DNA of 64,000 nt from Nonomuraea turcica (GTDB taxonomy: Bacteria; Actinomycetota; Actinomycetes; Streptosporangiales; Streptosporangiaceae), in the NCBI RefSeq assembly GCF_030718205.1, contig NZ_JAUZQF010000027.1, positions 62,001 through 126,000 on the forward strand. The letters run 5' to 3'. This document shows, piece by piece, positions 56,953 to 64,000 of the stretch. Both the position numbers and the translations under genes were made by a program. The notes below the pieces were generated by a model, which was not told the origin of the DNA, ran no database searches, and saw nothing but the letters and a program-made list of their open reading frames with translations. Positions within the stretch are counted from its first letter, which is position 1. Each line of letters begins with the position of its first letter.

Positions 56953-58806
56953 TTGTTCACCACCAGGCCTGAGCTGTCGGGCGACTTCGGCATGGTCGCC
57001 GGCACCCACTGGCTGGCCTCGGCCACCGGCATGAGCGTGCTGGAACGCGGCGGGAACGCCTTCGACGCGGCGGTGGCCGCCGGCTTCGTGCTGCAGATCG
57101 CCGAGCCGCACCTGAACGGCCCCGGCGGCGAGGTGCCGATCCTGCTGTGGAGTGAGGCCGAGCAGAAGGTGTCCGTGGTGTGCGGGCAGGGCGTGGCGCC
57201 CGCCGCGGCCACCATCGAGCGCTTCACGGAGCTGGGCCTGGACATCGTGCCCGGCACAGGGCTGCTGGCTGCCACCGTGCCGGGGGCCTTCGGCGGATGG
57301 ATGCTGATGCTGGAGCGCTGGGGCACCTGGCGGCTGGCCGACGTGCTCGCCCCCGCGATCCACTACGCCGAGAACGGCATTCCTGTCCTGGAACGCATCG
57401 CCGCCACCATCGAGTCGGTCGAAGGACTGTTCAACGATGACTGGCCGACGTCGGCGGCGACCTGGCTGCCCGGCGGGCAGGTGCCGGCGGCCGGGTCGAA
57501 GCTGGCCAACCCGGTGCTGGCCGCCACCTACCGGAAGCTGGTCGCCGCGGCGCAGGCCGCGTCGAGCAGCCGCGAGGGGCAGATCGAGGCCGCCCGCAGG
57601 GCGTGGTACGAGGGGTTCGTCGCGGAGGCGATCGCCGAGTTCAGCGCCAAGACGGCCTGGCGGGACAGCTCCGGCGAGGTGCACGGCGGGCTGCTCACCG
57701 TCGACGACCTGGCGCGCTGGTCGGCATCGGTCGAGGAGCCGCTGACCCTGGACTACCGCGGGCACACCGTGTGCAAGACCGGGCCTTGGGGGCAGGGGCC
57801 GGTGTTCCTGCAGCAGCTGGCGTTGCTCGACGGGTTCGACCTGGACGCGATGGGCTATCTCAGCGCCGACTACGTGCACACGGTGACCGAGGTCGCCAAG
57901 CTGGCCTTCGCCGATCGCGAGGCCTGGTACGGCGACGCCGGCGTGCCCGAGTCCGGCACCATGTATGACCTGCTGAGCCCCGCGTACAACGCCGGGCGGC
58001 GGCCGCTGGTCGGGGCGGAGGCCAGCTTCGAGCTCCGGCCGGGCGCTCCTGGCGGACGCGCGCCCAAGCTGCCGGCGTTCCCCGCGCCCGGCACGGCCGG
58101 CAGCGCACCCGGCATCTCCGGGGCGCGTTCGCCGCAGGGTGCCGGGCACGTCGGACAAGGTGCCGGACTCGGGCACGTCGGACAAGGCGTCGGCGAACCA
58201 ACGGTGGCCCGCGACGGGACCGTCCGGGGTGACACCTGCCATGTGGACGTCGTGGACCGCTGGGGCAACATGGTGTCCGCCACTCCCAGCGGCGGCTGGC
58301 TGCAGAGCTCGCCCACCATCCCCGAGCTGGGATTCTGCCTGGGGACGCGGGCCCAGATGTTCTGGCTGCAGGAGGGGCTGCCGGCGTCGCTGCGGCCCGG
58401 GACGCGGCCGCGCACCACGCTGTCGCCGTCGTTCGCGCTCAGGGACGGGCGGCCGTGGCTGGCGTTCGGCACGCCGGGCGGCGACCAGCAGGACCAGTGG
58501 AGCGTGAACTTCTTCCTGGCCGTCGTCCACGGCCGCCTGAACCTGCAGGAGGCCATCGACGCGCCGATGTTCCACTCCGAGCACTTCCCCAGCTCGTTCT
58601 TCCCGCGCGGCTCCCGCCCCGGAGTCCTGCACGCCGAGGACCGCCTGGACCCTGACGTGGTGGCGGAGCTGCGGCGGCGCGGGCACGAGGTCGAGCTCCA
58701 GGGCTCGTGGACGCTGGGCAGGCTCAGCGCGGTGGCCCGCGACGGCGCCTTCCTCAAAGCCGCCGCCAACCCCCGCGGCGCTCAGGGCTACGCTGTCGGC
58801 CGATGA
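56953..58806 (+). CDS. Gamma-glutamyltransferase-family enzyme, no signal peptide
   Basis: 617 aa, starting with TTG 56953 behind GGGAG. FTTRPELSGDFGMVAGTHWL and GGNAFDAAVAAGF are the N-terminal signature of a bacterial GGT-family branch; HLNGPGGEVPILLW follows. The proenzyme splits itself before a catalytic threonine, here probably Thr428 in GDTCHVDVVD. The residues just before it form a 70-aa Gly/Ala/Pro-rich insertion with a 27-bp DNA repeat (copies at 58144 and 58171). Unlike classical GGT it has no signal peptide. The substrate could be a gamma-glutamyl compound, an acylated beta-lactam or oxamate. Confidence 0.85.
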   Translation: MFTTRPELSGDFGMVAGTHWLASATGMSVLERGGNAFDAAVAAGFVLQIAEPHLNGPGGEVPILLWSEAEQKVSVVCGQGVAPAAATIERFTELGLDIVPGTGLLAATVPGAFGGWMLMLERWGTWRLADVLAPAIHYAENGIPVLERIAATIESVEGLFNDDWPTSAATWLPGGQVPAAGSKLANPVLAATYRKLVAAAQAASSSREGQIEAARRAWYEGFVAEAIAEFSAKTAWRDSSGEVHGGLLTVDDLARWSASVEEPLTLDYRGHTVCKTGPWGQGPVFLQQLALLDGFDLDAMGYLSADYVHTVTEVAKLAFADREAWYGDAGVPESGTMYDLLSPAYNAGRRPLVGAEASFELRPGAPGGRAPKLPAFPAPGTAGSAPGISGARSPQGAGHVGQGAGLGHVGQGVGEPTVARDGTVRGDTCHVDVVDRWGNMVSATPSGGWLQSSPTIPELGFCLGTRAQMFWLQEGLPASLRPGTRPRTTLSPSFALRDGRPWLAFGTPGGDQQDQWSVNFFLAVVHGRLNLQEAIDAPMFHSEHFPSSFFPRGSRPGVLHAEDRLDPDVVAELRRRGHEVELQGSWTLGRLSAVARDGAFLKAAANPRGAQGYAVGR

Positions 58807-59537
58807 CGGATCTGCTCTTCCTGATGGTGGCCGGTCTGCTGGCCGGGGCGGTGAACGCCCTGGCCGGCGGCGGCACCCTCATCTCCTTCCCCGCTCTCGT
58901 GGCGTTCGGCTATCCGAGTCTGACCGCGTCCGTGACGAACGCGGTGGCGTTGTGGCCGGGATACCTGGGCGGCGTGCTCGGCTACCGGGCCGAGCTACGC
59001 GGGCAACGCCGCGGGGCCGCGATGCTGAGTGCCACGGCCGTGCTGGGCGCGGGGGTGGGCAGCGCGTTGCTGCTGCTGACACCGGGCAGGCTGTTCGAGT
59101 CGATCGTCCCGTGGCTGGTGGCGTTCGCCAGCCTGGCGCTGCTGGCGCAGCCGTGGCTGCGCCGGCGATTCGGCGGTGACGGGCGGCCGAGCAAGCTCGT
59201 GTACGCCGGGGTGTTCCTGGGCGGCTGCTACGGCGCGTATTTCAACGGCGGCATGGGCGTGCTGCTGCTGACCGTGCTCGGGATGTTCCTGCACGAAGGC
59301 CTGCACCGGGTGAACGCCGTGCGCGCAGTGCTCGCGCTGGTGATCAGCACCGTGTCGGTGGTGGCGTTCTCGCTGTTCGGGGCCGTGCAGTGGCAGGCGG
59401 TGGCGGTGATCGCGCCGGCCAGCCTGGCGGGCGGGCTGCTGGGCACGCGGGTGGCCAGGCTCATGTCCGCCAAGGTCCTCCGGGGCGTGGTCGTCGCGTT
59501 CGGACTGGGGGTGGCCGTGGCGCTTGCCCTGCGCTAG
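58803..59537 (+). CDS. TauE/SafE-family (TSUP) anion exporter
   Basis: 244 aa with about seven or eight membrane helices and the family motifs GAVNALAGGGTLISFPAL and GGCYGAYFNGGMGVLLL. TSUP proteins move sulfite, sulfoacetate, sulfolactate or similar anions. It overlaps the GGT gene by 4 bp (ATGA), so it belongs to the operon and suggests that a sulfur-containing or acidic product is formed. Convergent with the VanX-type gene. Confidence 0.88.
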   Translation: MTDLLFLMVAGLLAGAVNALAGGGTLISFPALVAFGYPSLTASVTNAVALWPGYLGGVLGYRAELRGQRRGAAMLSATAVLGAGVGSALLLLTPGRLFESIVPWLVAFASLALLAQPWLRRRFGGDGRPSKLVYAGVFLGGCYGAYFNGGMGVLLLTVLGMFLHEGLHRVNAVRAVLALVISTVSVVAFSLFGAVQWQAVAVIAPASLAGGLLGTRVARLMSAKVLRGVVVAFGLGVAVALALR

Positions 59538-59558
59538 CCCGGCTTGCGGGCGCGAGGG

Positions 59559-60212
59559 TCAGTGGGCCGGGCCGTAGAGGGCGTGGGGAGAGCCCGTCAT
59601 CAGCGCCCAGTAACGGTCGCCGTAGGACCAGTGCCACCATTCCGTGGGGTAGTTGACCAGGCCCGCCGATTCCAGGGCGGTCGCGAGGATCTTGCGGTGC
59701 CTGCGCGCGTCCCCCGGGATCCCGGCGGCGGCGGTGTAACAGGCGCCCGCACTCTGCTCGGGAGTGTCGTTGATTGCGGTGCCCAGGTCGTATTCGCTGC
59801 CGTCGGCGTCGCAGAGCGTGAGGTCCACGGCCGCTCCCGCGGTGTGCGGGGCCACCTCGACCGGCGAGACGTAGCGGCTGGCCGCCGCATGCAGCTCGTC
59901 GGCCGTCATGCTGGGAAAGCGATGGGCGAGCTCGGCCCGGTAGTCGTCGAAGGTCTGGCGCTGGTTCGCGATGGAGCGGTGGCCTTCCACGATCAGGAGG
60001 TGGTATCCGGCGGGCAGCTCCTTCTCCGCCCGCTCGAGCCGGTCGAGCAGGCCGGCACGCAGGCGGCCGTACGCGCCCTCCTCGTCGGCCATCCGGTCGT
60101 CGAGTCTCAACCGTCCCCGCACTTCGACCAGCGGCTCCCCGTTGTCGTGGACGGGGATGGCGGTCACGCGGGGGTCGGAGATCAGGACGATGCCGTGTGC
60201 GGGGTGCCACAT
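59559..60212 (-). CDS. D-Ala-D-Ala dipeptidase, VanX type (M15D)
   Basis: 217 aa. The zinc ligands lie in PHTAGAAVDLTL and EWWHWSYGD, as in VanX and DdpX, and the glutamate in EWWHW is the catalytic base. VanX hydrolyses free D-Ala-D-Ala. No vanH, vanA or vanS/R is seen nearby, so this is a solitary peptidase, perhaps for cell-wall recycling or as part of a scattered resistance set. ATG 60212 has no clear ribosome-binding site. It lies 12 bp after the ROK gene on the same strand. Confidence 0.88.
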   Translation of the reverse strand: MWHPAHGIVLISDPRVTAIPVHDNGEPLVEVRGRLRLDDRMADEEGAYGRLRAGLLDRLERAEKELPAGYHLLIVEGHRSIANQRQTFDDYRAELAHRFPSMTADELHAAASRYVSPVEVAPHTAGAAVDLTLCDADGSEYDLGTAINDTPEQSAGACYTAAAGIPGDARRHRKILATALESAGLVNYPTEWWHWSYGDRYWALMTGSPHALYGPAH

Positions 60213-60224
60213 GGGCAGAAATTC

Positions 60225-61382
60225 TCACACAGTGTCGGAGAAAACCTGCTCTCGGGCCTGCTCCAAGGCCGCGACCAGGGCGCCGCGCAGCACGGGGTTT
60301 CCGGCGACTCCCGTGGTGACCACGCTGGGCCGCGTCGGGCAGACCTTCGCCACCGCCTCCTCGACCCTGGCGGCCAGCTCAGGACCTCCGGCCCGCCCGA
60401 CGTCGCCGGCGAGCACGATGAGCCCGGGGTCCAGCACGACGCTGACGGCCGCGACGCCGACGGCCAGCCGATCCGCGACGGCGTCGAGAAAGCCGGAGCG
60501 GCCGTCGGCGACGGCGGCGCGGACCAGGTCGGCGCTCGGCCGCACGCTCATGCCGTGGCCCCTGGCCAGCCCGTCCATCGCCGCCTGGCCCACCAGCCGC
60601 TGGTAGGAGCCCGACTGCGGCTGGGTGACATCGGCGGGCAGCGGCTCGCCGGGCACGGGCAGCCAGCCGATCTCCCCCGCGCCGCCGGTGTTGCCGCGGT
60701 GCAGGCGGCCACCGAGCATGACGCCCAGGCCCTGGCCGACGCCTGCCCAGAGGACCACGAAGTCGTCGACGCCGACGGCGGCGCCGTAGTGGTGCTCGGC
60801 GAGGGCGACGAGGTTGACGTCGTTTTCAATGGTCACCGAGGCGCCGAGGGCCCCGCGCAGGCTGGCCAGCACGCCGACGTGCCAGGACGGCAGGTCGTAG
60901 GAGAAGCGCACGTCGCCGGTGCCCGGATCGACCACGCCGCGGGTGCCGATGACGAATGAGCGCAACTGCGGCAGGGTGATCCTGGCCGCCTCGCAGGCCC
61001 GCCGTACGGCCTGGTGCACGGTGGCGACCGGGTCGCCGTCGGTCGGATTGACCACGACCTCCACCACGGTCCTGCCGGTGATGTCGGCCACACCGACGGT
61101 GATGGCGTCGGGCAGCACCTCGAGGCCGGCGACGTGCGCGCTGGAGGGGACCACGCCATAGAGGGCGGCGTTGGGTCCGCGCCCGCCGGCCCGCTCGCCG
61201 GCGACCTCCACCAGCCCTCGCTCTTCCAGCCTCGCGAGCAGCTGTCCCGCGGTCACCTTGGAAAGCCCGGTGCGTTCGCCCAGCTCAGCGCGGGTGAGCG
61301 GGCCCTCGGCGAGAAGGAGCTCCAGGGCCGTCCGGTCGTTCAGGCGGCGCAGCAGCCGTGGCACACCGGGATTTCGTGTCAC
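60225..61382 (-). CDS. ROK-family transcriptional repressor
   Basis: 385 aa. N-terminal winged helix (GPLTRAELGERTGLSKVTA) followed by the ROK sugar-kinase-like fold with TIENDVNLVALAEH and a GNTGGAGEIGWL motif. GTG 61382 has GGGAGAGG five bases upstream; TTG 61403 is a longer alternative. Divergent from the sugar ABC transporter, so it likely represses it, relieved by a sugar or sugar phosphate. The Cys-rich zinc motif of ROK kinases is not present, consistent with a regulator. Confidence 0.9.
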   Translation of the reverse strand: MTRNPGVPRLLRRLNDRTALELLLAEGPLTRAELGERTGLSKVTAGQLLARLEERGLVEVAGERAGGRGPNAALYGVVPSSAHVAGLEVLPDAITVGVADITGRTVVEVVVNPTDGDPVATVHQAVRRACEAARITLPQLRSFVIGTRGVVDPGTGDVRFSYDLPSWHVGVLASLRGALGASVTIENDVNLVALAEHHYGAAVGVDDFVVLWAGVGQGLGVMLGGRLHRGNTGGAGEIGWLPVPGEPLPADVTQPQSGSYQRLVGQAAMDGLARGHGMSVRPSADLVRAAVADGRSGFLDAVADRLAVGVAAVSVVLDPGLIVLAGDVGRAGGPELAARVEEAVAKVCPTRPSVVTTGVAGNPVLRGALVAALEQAREQVFSDTV

Positions 61383-61420
61383 GGGACCTCTCCCCTCTGG
61401 CAACGAAACGCTAACGGCAG

Positions 61421-61441
61421 TTTCTTTTAAGAAAGTTTCTT
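61421..61441. promoter_or_regulatory. ROK-type operator candidate
   Basis: TTTCTT-TT-AAGAAA-G-TTTCTT: overlapping palindromes, the second (61429-61441, AAGAAAGTTTCTT) perfect around a central G. The core AAAGTTTC resembles boxes described for some actinomycete ROK repressors. It lies 38 bp before the ROK GTG and 107 bp before the transporter GTG. Confidence 0.65.
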
Positions 61442-61548
61442 GTTAGTTTAGCACCAATTCGACACTGACGATCAGCCAGGTGCGGACCACAGGCTCAGCA
61501 CCCGATGAGCGCAGACCCGACGCGATTAGCCGGGAAGGGAGAACGCTA

Positions 61549-62877
61549 GTGAGGATCGCGAAGATCACGGCCACTACGGTCACCACGGCCGCCCTGGCCC
61601 TGGGCCTGGCCGCATGTGGCTCCGGAGAGCCGAGCACGCCCCAGCCGCAGGCCTCAGGTTCCGCCTCCGCCTCTGGCCCCAAGTACGCGGGCCAGAGCAT
61701 CACCGTCTGGCGCCTCGGCGACCCCAACGAGCCGTCCCAGAAGTACATGGACGACCTCGTCGCCGAGTTCAAGGCCCAGACCGGTGCGGATGCCACCGTG
61801 CAGTGGATCCCGTGGCCGCAGGTCAACGACAAGTTCACGGCTGCCGCGGCCGGCGGCGAGGGCCCCGACGTGACGGAGATCGGCAACGACCAGGTGCCGC
61901 TCTGGCAGAGCCAGGACGCGCTGGCCCCCGTCACCTCGATCACCGCCGGCGGCGAGCACGCGCAGATCCCGAAGAACCTCTTCGGCCTGGAGACCATCGA
62001 CGGCGAGGTCTACGCCATGCCGTGGGGCGCCGGCACCCGCGCCGTCATGTACCGCAAGGACTGGTTCGAAGACCTCAAGATCGAGGTCCCGAAGACCTGG
62101 GACGAGGTCCTCGCGGCGGCCAAGAAGATCCAGGAAGAGAAGGGCAAGGACGTCGACGGCTTCGCCTTCAACGGCGGCTCCGACGCCAACCACCTGCTCG
62201 GCGCGATGGCCTGGTCCGAAGGCGGCGAGTACGCCGTCAAGGAGGGCGACAAGTGGGTCGGCAAGCTCACCGACCCCGCCTTCAAGACCGGCTTCGAGAC
62301 CTATACGGGCATCGTGTCCTCGGGCGCGTCCAGCAAGTCCCGCCTCACGCAGAACACCACGGACATCCGCACCCGCTTCTCCAACGGCAAGGTCGGCATG
62401 TACCTGACCGCGTCGTGGGACATCGCCACCATCAAGGAGGAGAGCAAGGGCAAGGTGAAGGAGGAGCAGATGGCCTTCTTCCCGCTCCCCTCCAAGGCCG
62501 GCGGCGAGACTCCCGCGTTCTTCGGCGGCAACGACATCACCGTGTGGAACGACGCCAAGAACAAGGAGCTCGCGACCGAGTTCGTGAAGCTCGCCACCAG
62601 CAAGAAGTGGGCCGACCGCTACGCGCTGGACGGCGGCCTGCTGCCGGTCTACCCGGACACGCTCGCCGAGCTGGCCAAGGACCCGGCGCAGGCGCCGTTC
62701 GCCGCCGCCTTCGCCAAGGCCAAGGCGTTCCCCGCCGACCCGCAGTGGACCGAGGCCAACGAGACCAAGGCGGTCCTGCAGAACGCGGCCCGCTCGGTCA
62801 TCGAGGGCAAGGCCACGGCCGATGAGGCGCTCGCCAAGGCCAACAAGGAACTCGAAGACATCCTCAACCAGTCGTGA
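61549..62877 (+). CDS. Family-1 sugar-binding lipoprotein
   Basis: 442 aa. Lipoprotein signal with GLAACGSG, then a family-1 fold (ITVWRLGDPN, FFPLPSKAGGETPAFFGG). It binds a mono- or oligosaccharide for the CUT1 transporter. GTG 61549 follows GGGAAGGGAGA with a suitable spacer. The stop overlaps the next gene by 4 bp if GTG 62874 is used. Confidence 0.92.
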   Translation: MRIAKITATTVTTAALALGLAACGSGEPSTPQPQASGSASASGPKYAGQSITVWRLGDPNEPSQKYMDDLVAEFKAQTGADATVQWIPWPQVNDKFTAAAAGGEGPDVTEIGNDQVPLWQSQDALAPVTSITAGGEHAQIPKNLFGLETIDGEVYAMPWGAGTRAVMYRKDWFEDLKIEVPKTWDEVLAAAKKIQEEKGKDVDGFAFNGGSDANHLLGAMAWSEGGEYAVKEGDKWVGKLTDPAFKTGFETYTGIVSSGASSKSRLTQNTTDIRTRFSNGKVGMYLTASWDIATIKEESKGKVKEEQMAFFPLPSKAGGETPAFFGGNDITVWNDAKNKELATEFVKLATSKKWADRYALDGGLLPVYPDTLAELAKDPAQAPFAAAFAKAKAFPADPQWTEANETKAVLQNAARSVIEGKATADEALAKANKELEDILNQS

Positions 62878-63899
62878 CCATGGCGAACACGTCAACGCTC
62901 GCGCCCAGGGGCGGAGGCAACACCTCCGCCCCTGGGCGGCGCCGCCACAGTTCACGCAAGCCCGCTCGAGGCAGCGGGATGCCCGGGTGGTCCATCCCGT
63001 ACGTCCTGCTCGTCCCTGGGATTGTGGTCATCGCGGGGCTGCTGCTCTACCCGATGATCCAGATGGTGATCATGTCGTTCCAGAGCATCAGCCTCCGGGT
63101 GATCCGCGGCGTCGCGGAGCCGGAGTGGGTGGGGCTGGACAACTACACCAAGCTCTTCGACAACGACATCTTCTGGTCCTCGCTGCGGAACACGGTCGTC
63201 TTCGCGGCCGTCACCGTGGCCCTCACCCTGATCCTGGGCACCGCCGTCGGCGTGCTGCTCAACCGGCTGAGCAAGCGGATGTCCACCTTCGTGATCATCG
63301 GCATCATGTCCGCGTGGGCGGTCCCACCGGTCGCCCAGGGCACGATCTGGCGCTGGCTCTTCGACGCCGAGGCCGGCATCATCAACTGGGCGCTCAATCT
63401 GCTTCCTGACGGGTTGTCCACCTTGATCTTCGGCCGGGCCGACTGGACCGGCCAGCCGTGGCTCAACGACGCGTGGTCCGTCTACATCGTGCTGGTCCTC
63501 ACGGTGGTCTGGGCGTCCTTCCCGTTCGTCGCGGTGTCGGTGCTGGCCGGCCTGCGCGGCATCCCCGCCGAGTTGTACGAGGCGGCCAGGGTGGACGGCG
63601 CCACCCCGTGGCGCACGTTCAGGAAGATCACCTTCCCGCTGCTGAGGCCGGTCTTCGCCGTCCTGACGATCCTGTCGATCATCTGGGACTTCAAGGTGCT
63701 CAGCCAGCTCTACGTGCTGCTGAACGGGCCGACCAACCGCGAGGCGTTCAACCTGTCGCTCTTCTCCTTCGCCGAGGCCTTCAAGGCGCCGCCCAAGATG
63801 GGCACGGGCGCGGCGATCGCGGTGGTGCTGACGATCATCCTGCTCATCGTCACCGCCTTCTACACCCGGCAGATGGTCAAGCAGGAGGACCTGACATGA
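62874..63899 (+). CDS. MalF-type sugar ABC permease
   Basis: 341 aa. A hydrophilic N-terminus of about 40 residues, then six membrane helices with the EAA loop YEAARVDGATPWRTFRKITF. It pairs with the partial permease downstream. GTG 62874 (GTGA overlap) or ATG 62880 are both acceptable starts. Confidence 0.9.
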   Translation: MTMANTSTLAPRGGGNTSAPGRRRHSSRKPARGSGMPGWSIPYVLLVPGIVVIAGLLLYPMIQMVIMSFQSISLRVIRGVAEPEWVGLDNYTKLFDNDIFWSSLRNTVVFAAVTVALTLILGTAVGVLLNRLSKRMSTFVIIGIMSAWAVPPVAQGTIWRWLFDAEAGIINWALNLLPDGLSTLIFGRADWTGQPWLNDAWSVYIVLVLTVVWASFPFVAVSVLAGLRGIPAELYEAARVDGATPWRTFRKITFPLLRPVFAVLTILSIIWDFKVLSQLYVLLNGPTNREAFNLSLFSFAEAFKAPPKMGTGAAIAVVLTIILLIVTAFYTRQMVKQEDLT

Positions 63900-64000
63900 C
63901 CCCCCTGGCCCGCAAGCGGCTCAACAAGATCGCATTGAACACGGCCGGGGTCCTGGTCTTCCTCTTCGCGGTCTTCCCCGTCTACTGGATGGTCTCGACC
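63896..64000 (+). CDS. MalG-type sugar ABC permease (5' fragment at window edge)
   Basis: The first 35 codons from ATG 63896 are visible, overlapping the previous gene by ATGA. RKRLNKIALNTAGVLVFLF and FPVYWMVST match the N-terminus and first helix of MalG-type permeases. The rest lies outside the window. Confidence 0.85.
   Translation, partial: MTPLARKRLNKIALNTAGVLVFLFAVFPVYWMVST

Overview
The window reads as chromosomal DNA of a high-GC actinomycete, probably a sporeforming filamentous one. Coding GC is high, GTG and TTG starts are frequent, lipoprotein signals are typical, and it carries actinobacterial markers: gluABCD, a DUF3046 gene and a DUF2277 gene, a RecA gene with a LexA box plus a PafBC-type promoter, and an SCO6745-family gene. 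The order Streptosporangiales is plausible but not provable from this sequence. I see no insertion sequence, prophage, CRISPR array, rRNA or tRNA gene.

Layout. 1-7.6 kb, mostly minus strand: comEC (cut by the window edge) and comEA for DNA uptake, a DegV-family lipid-binding protein, hutI (histidine degradation) behind a possible leader ORF, the ribosome-associated GTPase gene hflX and a DUF4097 lipoprotein. 7.7-13.9 kb: a tight aceB-glcD-glcE-glcF-iclR operon that would turn glycolate into glyoxylate and then malate. 14-19 kb: a DUF2277 gene, an unusual zincin-like protein without signal peptide, two divergent single-pass membrane proteins, a PEP-mutase-family enzyme and a LigB-like protein. 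19-22 kb: rnz, ogt, miaA, dapF. 22-30 kb: an accessory stretch with an SCO6745-family protein, a large TPR-like protein, an SDR, a TrmB/LuxR-type regulator, a surface HNH-nuclease lipoprotein, an orphan ribbon-helix-helix protein and an HxlR regulator/tautomerase pair. 30-43 kb: miaB, gluABCD plus a second GluB-like binding protein, an S9 peptidase, rny, recX, recA with its damage-response promoter, and small conserved genes. 43.9-48.8 kb: a very large Lhr-type helicase. 48.9-50.9 kb: a TetR regulator with a divergent SnoaL-like secreted protein, and a membrane-anchored protein of unknown function. 50.9-59.5 kb: a GntR-led operon with a complete family-5 peptide ABC transporter, a cytosolic gamma-glutamyltransferase-family enzyme and a TauE/SafE exporter. 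59.6-64 kb: a VanX-type dipeptidase, a ROK repressor and a divergent sugar ABC transporter that runs off the window.

How the parts work together. The recA-recX-rny-miaB-miaA-dapF-hflX set is a familiar actinobacterial neighbourhood, here split by inserted metabolic and accessory genes. Three modules look self-contained, each with regulator, enzymes and candidate operators: glycolate-to-malate (IclR), gamma-glutamyl peptide uptake and cleavage (GntR), and sugar import (ROK).

Most notable signals: the transporter-GGT-TauE operon, which could salvage glutathione-like compounds; in-frame tandem repeats inserted in otherwise conserved proteins (ComEC, ComEA, DegV, Lhr, GGT); a Shine-Dalgarno-sequestering hairpin before the zincin gene; an 18-bp inverted repeat between the HxlR and tautomerase genes; a frame anomaly at the 5' end of recX; and abutting divergent rnz/ogt start codons.
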